This document shows, piece by piece, positions 6,738 to 12,789 of a DNA stretch of 12,789 nt (position 1 is the stretch's first letter; each line of letters begins with the position of its first letter). The notes under the pieces were generated by a model, which saw nothing but the letters and a program-made list of their open reading frames with translations, was not told where the DNA came from and searched no databases. Origin of the DNA: an uncultured Lachnospiraceae bacterium (GTDB lineage Bacteria; Bacillota; Clostridia; Lachnospirales; Lachnospiraceae); assembly GCA_902783765.1 (NCBI GenBank), contig CACZSB010000214.1, positions 1 through 12,789 of the forward strand, given 5' to 3'. A program made the translations under genes and the position numbers.

Positions 6738-8075
6738 ATGGAGAGAAGAGAAACAGAAACATTAGAGTTTAAAAAATCAACCAGTGAGCTAAAAGAAGGT
6801 GTTATTTCTCTTAGTTCCATGTTGAACAAAAAACAAAATGGAGTCTTGTATTTTGGCGTGAAAAATGACGGAACAGTTGTTGGGCAGCAAATCGGTGCTT
6901 CGACAACATCAGATGTTTCAAAGGCGATTAAAGATAATATAAAGCCGAGAATCACTCCGTCAATAGAGGTTGTTAAAGAAGATGGGAAAGAAGTTATAAA
7001 AGTTGAGGTTTGCGGAGAGGATACACCATATTCCTCTTATGGCAGATACTATATTCGATCGGATGATGAGGATCTACCCATGACCAACACCCAGTTGGAG
7101 GCGTACTTTCTTAATAAGAATTATGACTATTCAAAATGGGAAAAGGAAGCTACGACTTACACCGTTGATGATGTAGATGAAGACCTTCTCATCCGCTATG
7201 TAAATGATGGTAATGAAAGTGGAAGAATCAACTTTCTCTTCAAGGATGTAAAAACAACGTTAACAAGACTTGAATTGTTAAATGGTGATTATCTGAATAA
7301 TGCGGGCTACTATTTGTTTTCGAACAAAAAGCCATTACTTCTGAAATTAGCAACATATCCGACAGATGAACGCATAAGCTTTAGCGATATGAAGCAGTTT
7401 AAGGGTAATATTTTTGAGTGTATCAACGAAGCGATTAAGTATGTAACAAATAATATACGTTGGCGAGCGGAGATTAAAGGTACTACCAGAGTGGAGATTC
7501 CGGAAATACCGATTGAGGCGTTTAGAGAAATCATTGTTAATAGCTTTGCACATATGAAAATCAATCCGTCCTCATGCAATGAGATATATATAACACCGAC
7601 GAAGATACACATTTATAATCCTGGGCCTCTGGTCCCGGGAACAAATCCCAAAATGTTCGCATCTGGCGAACAGGGGTCAATGATTAGAAATCCGCTCATT
7701 GCTACTGCCTTGTATTACAACAAAACGATTGATGCTTTTGGAACAGGATTTGAACGCGTATTTCGTTTGTGCAAGAACATTGACTATTCATATATCAGTA
7801 ATCAGTTTGGATTCACTTTTGAGTTTATCAGATCAAATGATGGCATGATAAATGAAACAATAAATAACATGATATCTGGAACGCTGACTACTAATGAACA
7901 ACTAGTTTTAGAATTGTTAAAAAAGCATGGACAAAAATATACTAAACAAGATATGGCTAATTCTGTTGGAAAGTCTATGTCAACGATCAATAGAGTCATT
8001 AAAAGTTTGAAAGACAAGAAATTGATTGCAAGAATAGGTTCAAATAAAACCGGTCACTGGAAAGCCAAGGAGTGA
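6738..8075 (+). CDS. AlbA_2 (Schlafen-type) / GHKL-like ATPase / winged-helix protein
   Basis: A 445-residue cytoplasmic protein of the COG2865 type. Residues 5-125 form the AlbA_2 (Schlafen AlbA) domain: ETETLEFKKS at 5-14, NGVLYFGVKNDG at 34-45, and a YYIRSDD segment at 104-110. Residues about 255-345 match the C-terminal degenerate GHKL (HATPase_c_4) region: EIPIEAFREIIVNSFAH (256-272), HIYNPGPL (291-298), RNPL (317-320) and FGTGFERV (334-341). The usual HRDY after the N-box is AHMKI, so ATP use is uncertain. A tetrapeptide-repeat linker (369-384) joins to a C-terminal winged helix (about 386-445). Start ATG 6738 follows AGGAG by 10 bases. Relatives are annotated as regulators, and Schlafen-family proteins include RNA nucleases; which applies here is unknown. 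It shares the AT-rich composition of its upstream neighbour, but has a separate promoter. Confidence 0.88.
   Translation: MERRETETLEFKKSTSELKEGVISLSSMLNKKQNGVLYFGVKNDGTVVGQQIGASTTSDVSKAIKDNIKPRITPSIEVVKEDGKEVIKVEVCGEDTPYSSYGRYYIRSDDEDLPMTNTQLEAYFLNKNYDYSKWEKEATTYTVDDVDEDLLIRYVNDGNESGRINFLFKDVKTTLTRLELLNGDYLNNAGYYLFSNKKPLLLKLATYPTDERISFSDMKQFKGNIFECINEAIKYVTNNIRWRAEIKGTTRVEIPEIPIEAFREIIVNSFAHMKINPSSCNEIYITPTKIHIYNPGPLVPGTNPKMFASGEQGSMIRNPLIATALYYNKTIDAFGTGFERVFRLCKNIDYSYISNQFGFTFEFIRSNDGMINETINNMISGTLTTNEQLVLELLKKHGQKYTKQDMANSVGKSMSTINRVIKSLKDKKLIARIGSNKTGHWKAKE
7840..7863 (+). repeat. 24-bp exact direct repeat, copy within the AlbA_2 gene
   Basis: Second copy of the repeat at 6684-6707. It encodes GMINETI of the interdomain linker (residues 369-375), the first units of a 12-nt periodic coding repeat that runs from 7842 to 7889 with increasing divergence. 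Confidence 0.9.
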
Positions 8076-8114
8076 TATTATAGAATCATTCGATAAGCAA
8101 GGAACAAGTATTTT

Positions 8115-8203
8115 GATTCCAGGTATTCAGACTGCGTTCGCGCGGTCTGGCGATTATCGGCTCCATCCGCTATGTTGTCAATGCCTTCAAAAACGAGACC
8201 TGA
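8115..8203 (+). pseudogene. Possible gene-tail remnant in a GC-rich patch
   Basis: After an in-frame stop at 8114-8116, a frame runs to TGA 8201-8203. The part from 8135 reads RSRGLAIIGSIRYVVNAFKN, which looks more like protein sequence than its AT-rich surroundings. There is no start codon or ribosome binding site, and I do not recognise the family. It may be the end of a gene removed when the insert arrived; chance is a real alternative. Confidence 0.25.
8128..8149 (+). other. Strong UUCG-loop hairpin at the right edge of the AT-rich insert
   Basis: CAGACTGCG (8128-8136) pairs with CGCGGTCTG (8141-8149), nine pairs including one T-G wobble, around a TTCG tetraloop. No T run follows, so it is not a typical intrinsic terminator, although it lies 53 bases past the AlbA_2 stop. 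It begins a GC-rich patch (8128-8200) between the AT-rich insert and the promoter of the next gene. Confidence 0.55.
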
Positions 8204-8215
8204 ACATAAAAAACC

Positions 8216-8244
8216 TGTACAAATGATTATTTTGCAGGTATAAT
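8216..8244 (+). promoter_or_regulatory. Predicted sigma-A promoter of the TPR-GGDEF genes
   Basis: -10 is a perfect TATAAT (8239-8244), with a 17-bp spacer and -35 TGTACA (8216-8221, four of six matches). ACCTG at 8213-8217 and CAGGT at 8235-8239 form an inverted repeat spanning the two elements, a possible but unproven operator. The start near 8251 leaves a leader of about 45 bases to ATG 8296. Confidence 0.7.
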
Positions 8245-8295
8245 ACAAGAAAAGCTCCCCGGAGCCTGTGAGCGGAAAGAAAAGATTTCTGGATT

Positions 8296-9822
8296 ATGAT
8301 TGAAAACAAAAAGGAATACAGTCAGGAAATATCTGAACTGATGCGCGAGATACAAAACAGCGTTTATGTACCGGATAAACGCGTTGTTTCCCTGCTGAAA
8401 AAACTGGAAAAGCTGACTGAAGAAGCACAGGACAATGATCTTGCCGGTTTTATTCATTACAACTTTGCCCGGGTTTATTCCTTCAGAGAAGACCATAAAA
8501 AGCTGATAAAATCCATTAAAAAAGCCCTGTATCATCTTTTGCGCAGCAATGAAAAGGAACTGCTGGCCAGAACTTATAATCTTTTTGCGGTGGAGGCCAT
8601 TAAAAACGGCTGTATGGATATTGCCTATGAGTATTCCGCCATTGCAAAATCCGTACTGGACGAGGAGCAGCCCACGGTGGCCCAGGCCGTGATAGAAGTA
8701 AATATCGGCGGGGTATTTTCCCACCTGGAGGAGCTCAAAAAGGCCCTGGACATTACAAACAAAAGCTATAAAACCATTCAAAAATGCAAGGACGACGAGC
8801 ACTATTTATATAATCTCATCATGATTCTCCTGAATCTGGCCATGCTGAATCTGGATTTGGGAGAGCCGGAAAAAGCCCGGCCTTATATGCAAAAGATTGA
8901 GCAGTTGGACGAATCCCGGGAGATGGACCCCTGGTGCCTTCTGCCCCGATGCCGTCTGGCGGTGGCCGATGGAGACAGGCAGATGATACAGGAACTGGTA
9001 TCGGCGGCCATACGGGATATCATCGGCAGCAACATGCTGGGAGAGGCGGCCCGGGCCCTGAAAAACCTGTGCCGGGACCTGCTGGAATGCCAGGAGTACG
9101 GATTTATCGAGCAGATAGTTGAAGCCCTGGATGGGAACCGGGAAAGGGTCTTCCCCTATGAAGCTTCCCTCTTGAACCAAATCAAAATCGAATATTACAG
9201 CGCGGTTCATAACGAAGAAAAGCTGTTGGAAAGCTACGAAGAGAAAAATGCCATCGGTGTGATGCAGGAGAAAACGGAACAGCTGATCAGCTACGAATCC
9301 ATCGAGCTGCTGCAGCTGCTGGAGGATTTGCGCCTGGAAAAACAGCAGGCCGAGGCCGGCAACCGGCTGCTTCAGCAGCAGGCGGAAACGGACCCTCTCA
9401 CCGGCCTGCCCAATCGATATGCCCTGACGCGGGTCTTTGAAGAAGCCTTTTCCGAGGCCTTGGAGCAGGGAAAAATGCTGGGGGTCGGTATTGCGGATAT
9501 CGACGGTTTTAAGGAGTATAACGACGCCCTGGGACACAGCCAGGGAGACCGCTGCCTGATTGAGGTGGCAAAAGCCCTGGGGAAGATCGCCTCCAAATAC
9601 GGTCTGTTTCTGGCCCGTTACGGGGGAGATGAATTCATTCTGATTTATAAGGATATGGACGAAAAGGCCATAAAATCCATTGAAAAAGAGCTTGCCCGAT
9701 GCGGAGAAGTGAGCTTGACCCATGGCTTTTACTGCGCGGTTCCCCATGTGGACAGCCGGATATGGGACTTCTTTAATATGGCCGACAAGAATCTGTATGA
9801 CATCCGCAAAAAGAGGAGTTGA
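8296..9822 (+). CDS. TPR-repeat diguanylate cyclase (GGDEF), first of a tandem pair
   Basis: A 508-residue protein without signal peptide or membrane segments, so cytoplasmic. Residues about 1-330 are helical and TPR-like (for example NFARVYSFREDHKKLIKSIKKAL and NLAMLNLDLGEPEKARPYMQKI). A coiled-coil linker (about 335-363) leads to a GGDEF domain from DPLTGLPNR (366-374). The metal/substrate motif ADIDGFKEYND has Asp401, Asn409 and Asp410, and the signature GGDEF is intact at 443-447. It is therefore predicted to make c-di-GMP from two GTP, with the TPR region sensing a protein or peptide partner (inference). The position usually holding the RxxD inhibitory site has no such motif. The ribosome binding site before ATG 8296 is weak (GGAAAG, far upstream). 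The second paralog follows after 6 bases. Confidence 0.9.
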   Translation: MIENKKEYSQEISELMREIQNSVYVPDKRVVSLLKKLEKLTEEAQDNDLAGFIHYNFARVYSFREDHKKLIKSIKKALYHLLRSNEKELLARTYNLFAVEAIKNGCMDIAYEYSAIAKSVLDEEQPTVAQAVIEVNIGGVFSHLEELKKALDITNKSYKTIQKCKDDEHYLYNLIMILLNLAMLNLDLGEPEKARPYMQKIEQLDESREMDPWCLLPRCRLAVADGDRQMIQELVSAAIRDIIGSNMLGEAARALKNLCRDLLECQEYGFIEQIVEALDGNRERVFPYEASLLNQIKIEYYSAVHNEEKLLESYEEKNAIGVMQEKTEQLISYESIELLQLLEDLRLEKQQAEAGNRLLQQQAETDPLTGLPNRYALTRVFEEAFSEALEQGKMLGVGIADIDGFKEYNDALGHSQGDRCLIEVAKALGKIASKYGLFLARYGGDEFILIYKDMDEKAIKSIEKELARCGEVSLTHGFYCAVPHVDSRIWDFFNMADKNLYDIRKKRS

Positions 9823-9828
9823 TTTCCG

Positions 9829-11379
9829 ATGGATTTCAGCAAATACGATCAATCGCTTCAGGAGCTGAGCCGTCAGCACCATGAATATCTGAAACTCGGG
9901 GATAAAAAAGTTATCACCGTGTTAGATGAAATGCGCCTGAGAGCCCTGGCCATGAATGACCCGGTCCTGATTGGTTATGTATATCATTCCATCGCTTTCG
10001 CCGAGCACTTTATCATGGGGCGGTATTTCCGCTTTTTGAAAAACCTGAGTCTTTCCTCCAGCTATCTTTTAAGCTGCCAGGATCAGTCGGAGATGATGCA
10101 CATCTATTATCTGGTTGCCATCGATGCCATGAATAAGGGCCTGAATGATATTGCGGTTCTGTATTTCCAGGAAGCCAGGAATATTGCGGAAGAAAGCGGA
10201 CAGCAAACCTCCGCTGCTATTTTAGATGAAAGTATCGGCCATATACTGCTTCAGATCGGGCAGTATAAAGAGGCGCAGAAATATATTCGAAAAAGCCTGG
10301 TGGGCATCAAAAAAGACAAGTCCCATCCCCATTATTACAGCAACTTGAGCAGCGATTACATGAATGATGTGATTGCTTCCCTGGAACTAAAGGATATGAA
10401 GCGGGCCAGAAAATCCTTTGACCAGACAAAGGCCTTTTTGGAGAAGCATCCCAAGGAATTTAAAAGCGGCACTCTCCTGAATTTCCAGCTTTTGCGCCTG
10501 CGCCTGGCCCTGTCCGATGGCAATGAGCAGGAGGCCCAGGAAAGCTATGAAGCACTGCTGGCTTTGATGCAGGATAATTCCATGCTTCATTTATACATGG
10601 ATGAAATCAAAAAGCTTTCCCTGGTTCTGATCAGAAACAATCATCATGCCTGGCTGGAAGAGATTCTGCGGATTATCGATGAGAACGGCATTGCGCCGGA
10701 TGCGGCGGACGGGCTGAAGTTATTAATCAGTATTAAAATTGATTATTACAAGGCGCTGGGGAGAACCCGGGAGCTGCGGGAAGCCTATGACAGGCAGGAG
10801 GCAATCCAGGAACGGATTCATACCCAGCAAAAGTCCACCCGACAATATGTCAATGGTCTGATTCAGCTCACCACCAGTTTACGAAAGGAACGGGAGCAGC
10901 AGCTGGCTCGGCAGGAACAGCTGATCAGCATGGCGGAAACGGATCCCCTCACCGGCTTAAGCAATCGCTACGGCGCCAACCTGAAACTGGATAAAGCCTT
11001 TGATGCGGCCTATCAGAACAGGACCAGTCTGGGCATCGTCTTCCTGGATGTGGACGGCCTGAAACGAATCAATGACAGCAAGGGTCATCTGGAGGGGGAT
11101 AAGTATCTTATGTCCCTGGCCAATGCCCTGCAGAATCAGGCGGTGCAGGAAGGCTTCTTTGCCTCTCGGGTGGGCGGCGATGAGTTCGTATTGATTTTTG
11201 AGGGCAAAAGCGATAAAGAAATCGAAACCGCCATGCGTTCTATTAAAAAAAGAACCACGGTCCCCTTCTCCAGCGGCCTTTATAACGGTGTTCCCTACGG
11301 CAAACAGAAAAACTGGGACTTTGTGGAATTTGCCGACATGGAGCTGTATAAGGAAAAACAGCGGAAGCGAAAAGCATAG
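9829..11379 (+). CDS. TPR-repeat diguanylate cyclase (GGDEF), second of a tandem pair
   Basis: A 516-residue cytoplasmic paralog of the preceding protein with the same plan. A TPR-like helical region fills about 1-330 (for example ILLQIGQYKEAQKYIRKSL), then a coiled-coil linker (about 335-368) and a GGDEF domain from DPLTGLSNR (372-380). FLDVDGLKRINDSKGH gives Asp407, Asp409, Asn415 and Asp416, and GGDEF is intact at 449-453; RxxD is again absent. The linker end AETDPLTGLxNRY is nearly identical in the two proteins, while the TPR parts are much more diverged, as expected if they answer to different signals. GAGGAG stands 10 bases before ATG 9829 and overlaps the end of the upstream gene, so the pair is cotranscribed. 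Two adjacent subunits raise the possibility of a heterodimeric cyclase (inference). Confidence 0.9.
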   Translation: MDFSKYDQSLQELSRQHHEYLKLGDKKVITVLDEMRLRALAMNDPVLIGYVYHSIAFAEHFIMGRYFRFLKNLSLSSSYLLSCQDQSEMMHIYYLVAIDAMNKGLNDIAVLYFQEARNIAEESGQQTSAAILDESIGHILLQIGQYKEAQKYIRKSLVGIKKDKSHPHYYSNLSSDYMNDVIASLELKDMKRARKSFDQTKAFLEKHPKEFKSGTLLNFQLLRLRLALSDGNEQEAQESYEALLALMQDNSMLHLYMDEIKKLSLVLIRNNHHAWLEEILRIIDENGIAPDAADGLKLLISIKIDYYKALGRTRELREAYDRQEAIQERIHTQQKSTRQYVNGLIQLTTSLRKEREQQLARQEQLISMAETDPLTGLSNRYGANLKLDKAFDAAYQNRTSLGIVFLDVDGLKRINDSKGHLEGDKYLMSLANALQNQAVQEGFFASRVGGDEFVLIFEGKSDKEIETAMRSIKKRTTVPFSSGLYNGVPYGKQKNWDFVEFADMELYKEKQRKRKA

Positions 11380-11397
11380 CCTTCATATTTCTGAAGG
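11380..11397 (+). other. Small hairpin between the GGDEF and DUF4392 genes
   Basis: CCTTCA (11380-11385) pairs with TGAAGG (11392-11397) around a 6-nt loop, directly after the GGDEF stop. No T run follows. The right arm contains the only ribosome-binding-like AAGGG (11394-11398) before ATG 11416, so the hairpin could limit translation of the next gene; this is inference. Confidence 0.35.
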
Positions 11398-11415
11398 GAC
11401 TTCGCGATATATAAA

Positions 11416-12324
11416 ATGATGAAAGAGCAGGAAGTTCCAATCCCGGAAAGTTTATACAGGCAAATCACCCAGGCGCTGCAGTGGGACCCCGGAGCAAGGG
11501 GCCTTCTGTCAGGGCCTGTTCCGAATTATACGGAAGCGCTGCTGGCCCAGCTTAAGAAGCTGGAACGGGCCGTTTTGCTCACCGGGTTTCCGGTCCGCTG
11601 CCTCGATGGCCGGGTGGCCGGAGAAAGCGACGGCCCCCTTGGCATTGCGAATATTGCCTGGGCTCTGGAAGAGAGCGGGATCGAGGTCGAGGCCTTATCG
11701 GATTCTGTTTGTTTCCCCCAGCTGGCGGCGGCCATGGCCGCCCGGGGCTGTCGTACCCTGCCCCGGGCAGTTCCGGATTCCGGTCAGCGGATTTTTTTTC
11801 GGAATCTTTTGGCAGATTTTTCCCCCAGTCATATCATTACCCTGGAGCGTCCCGGCAAGGCTGGGGACGGACATTTTTATAATATGCGAGGGGGCGTCAT
11901 AGATGCCATGATCAGCGATACGGACAGCATCATGGAGGAGGCCAGGAATATTCGCGCAGCAATTATTTCCGTGGGAGACGGCGGCAACGAACTGGGCATG
12001 GGAGCCTTAAGGCCCCTGGTTAGCGAACGGGTTTTTCAAGGGGCGCGTATTTGTGGGGCGGCATCCGCCGATGTGGCCGTGATATCAGGGGTTTCCAATT
12101 GGTGGGGCTGGGGGATCGCAGCCTTTTGTTCCCTAATCCAGGGAAAAAACTTACTGCCTTCTCCGGAAACGGAACAGAAGATGCTGCAGGCGCTTATTGC
12201 CTCCGGCGGGGCAGACGGCTGCACCGGTCTTAGGGAAGAAACCGTGGACGGCCTGCCCCTTGATGTGCATTTATCTGTTCTGGAAAAGGTGGATGGCCTG
12301 GTCCGGGAAGCCTTATCAAAATAA
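11416..12324 (+). CDS. DUF4392 / D-glutamate cyclase-like protein
   Basis: A 302-residue soluble protein matching the D-glutamate cyclase C-terminal-like family (DUF4392), whose characterised member converts D-glutamate to 5-oxo-D-proline. Family motifs are visible in order: SGPVPNYTEALLAQL near the N-terminus, LLTGFPVR (55-62), ESDGPLGIANIAWAL (70-84), LERPGKAGDGHFYNMRG (144-160), ISVGDGGNELGMGAL (185-199) and ISGVSNWWGWGIAAF (224-238). Length and motif set are those of a complete stand-alone enzyme. Two adjacent ATG codons (11416, 11419) could both be used, and neither has a strong ribosome binding site at normal spacing; an AAGGG lies 17 bases upstream. It follows the GGDEF gene by 36 bases with no terminator, so is likely cotranscribed. 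The substrate is inferred from the family; a role in D-amino acid or peptidoglycan turnover is plausible. Confidence 0.85.
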   Translation: MMKEQEVPIPESLYRQITQALQWDPGARGLLSGPVPNYTEALLAQLKKLERAVLLTGFPVRCLDGRVAGESDGPLGIANIAWALEESGIEVEALSDSVCFPQLAAAMAARGCRTLPRAVPDSGQRIFFRNLLADFSPSHIITLERPGKAGDGHFYNMRGGVIDAMISDTDSIMEEARNIRAAIISVGDGGNELGMGALRPLVSERVFQGARICGAASADVAVISGVSNWWGWGIAAFCSLIQGKNLLPSPETEQKMLQALIASGGADGCTGLREETVDGLPLDVHLSVLEKVDGLVREALSK

Positions 12325-12367
12325 ATAGCTTCAGGGGCTATCCGCCCGGAGCGACAAGGTTATGAAT

Positions 12368-12763
12368 ATGCTGGAAATCATGGGGGCAAGGCACAGCGTG
12401 CGGCAATATCTGGACCGCCCCATTCAGCCGGAACACAGAAAAGTCCTGGACAGCTATTCAGAAGAATTAAACCGGGAAAGCGGCCTGCATATCCAGATTA
12501 TTTATGATGAGCCGGAATGCTTTAACAGCCGCATGGCCCATTACGGGAAATTTGAGAATGCCAATAATTATATTGCCCTGGTGGGGCTCAAGGGGAGTGA
12601 TTTAAGCGAAAAGGAGGCCATACTCATCAGTCTGGGCGAGGTTGAAGCCAAAACCGTCGGCATGGGGCCCTGCCTTAAAATCGACTTGGGCATTGTGAAA
12701 TGCCATTTTGAATTGGGGGCGGGAAAAGAGAACTTTGCATGGAAACAGGCGCCTGGATTATGA
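12368..12763 (+). pseudogene. Nitroreductase-family gene with internal deletion
   Basis: The 131-residue reading frame starts like a TM1586-type nitroreductase (MLEIMGARHSVRQYLDRPIQ, then LHIQIIYDEPE, MAHYGKFENANNYIALVGLKGSDLSEK). It ends with the usual C-terminus of the same family (CLKIDLGIVKCHFELGAGKENF). The middle is missing: relatives continue after DLxEK with a GYYGE..LGLNTCWV segment and a variable region of about 90 residues before the C-terminal strand. Here the junction falls around residues 82-90 (SEKEAILISLG), and the frame is kept. The lost part contributes most to FMN binding, so the product is probably inactive. ATG 12368 was chosen over 12362 because AAGG (12356-12359) is 8 bases from it, and the RxSVRxY motif sits at the usual distance. 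The family placement and the deletion rest on remembered family sequence, not an alignment. Confidence 0.65.
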
Positions 12764-12772
12764 GGTAAAAAG

Positions 12773-12789
12773 ATGATCCGCATTGAAGA
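12773..12789 (+). CDS. Start of a further gene, cut by the window edge
   Basis: ATG 12773 has GAGG (12762-12765) 7 bases upstream, overlapping the stop of the preceding frame, a spacing typical of this operon. Only MIRIE and part of a sixth codon are visible, so no family can be given. Confidence 0.5.

Noticed and set aside
6608..6955. Leftward 115-codon open frame over the AlbA_2 promoter and start
   Set aside because: It owes its open frame to the 12-nt array, overlaps the AlbA_2 coding start, and matches no recognisable family.
4110..8127. Insertion sequence or integrative element
   Set aside because: No transposase, recombinase, terminal inverted repeats or matching direct repeats at the two edges could be found by eye.
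11380..11397. Hairpin after the second GGDEF gene as a terminator
   Set aside because: No T tract follows and the next gene begins within 20 bases, so cotranscription is more likely.

Overview
The window looks like a chromosomal segment of a Clostridia-type Firmicute, most likely near Lachnospiraceae. The reasons are AGGAGG-type ribosome binding sites, sigma-A-like promoters, and familiar Firmicute families (M29 aminopeptidase, DegV, DUF4298, PrsW, DUF4392). The backbone genes are fairly GC-rich. This placement is inferred from family content, not from a marker gene.

Left block (1-4068). A truncated M29 aminopeptidase, a DegV fatty-acid-binding protein and a PAP2/Aur1-type membrane phosphatase run rightward as a probable operon. 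They converge on a leftward gene that fuses a PrsW-type intramembrane protease to an extracellular CAP domain; the two units share a terminator hairpin at 2281-2299. The PrsW-CAP gene has a clear promoter and lies divergent to a small DUF4298 gene.

AT-rich insert (about 4110-8120). Two genes differ sharply in base composition from everything around them. The first encodes a large protein of nine treble-clef zinc-ribbon repeats (DUF4379 type), interrupted between repeats 5 and 6 by a Vsr-like PD-(D/E)XK nuclease domain. Its ninth repeat is cut off by an in-frame TGA exactly where every other repeat has a conserved Trp. The second encodes an AlbA_2 (Schlafen-type) / degenerate GHKL ATPase / winged-helix protein. 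Its upstream region carries a 12-nt periodic array matching the tandem repeat in its own coding sequence, including a 24-bp exact direct repeat. No transposase or integrase is visible. The pair is a reasonable candidate for an accessory, possibly defensive, cassette, but that function is inference.

Right block (about 8200-12789). A good promoter precedes two tandem paralogous TPR-GGDEF proteins, both with intact GGDEF motifs and no RxxD inhibitory site. Next come a DUF4392 / D-glutamate cyclase-like protein, a nitroreductase that appears to have lost its central FMN-binding half by an in-frame internal deletion, and the first codons of another gene at the window edge. Short gaps suggest these are read together, with c-di-GMP synthesis controlled by the TPR sensor regions.
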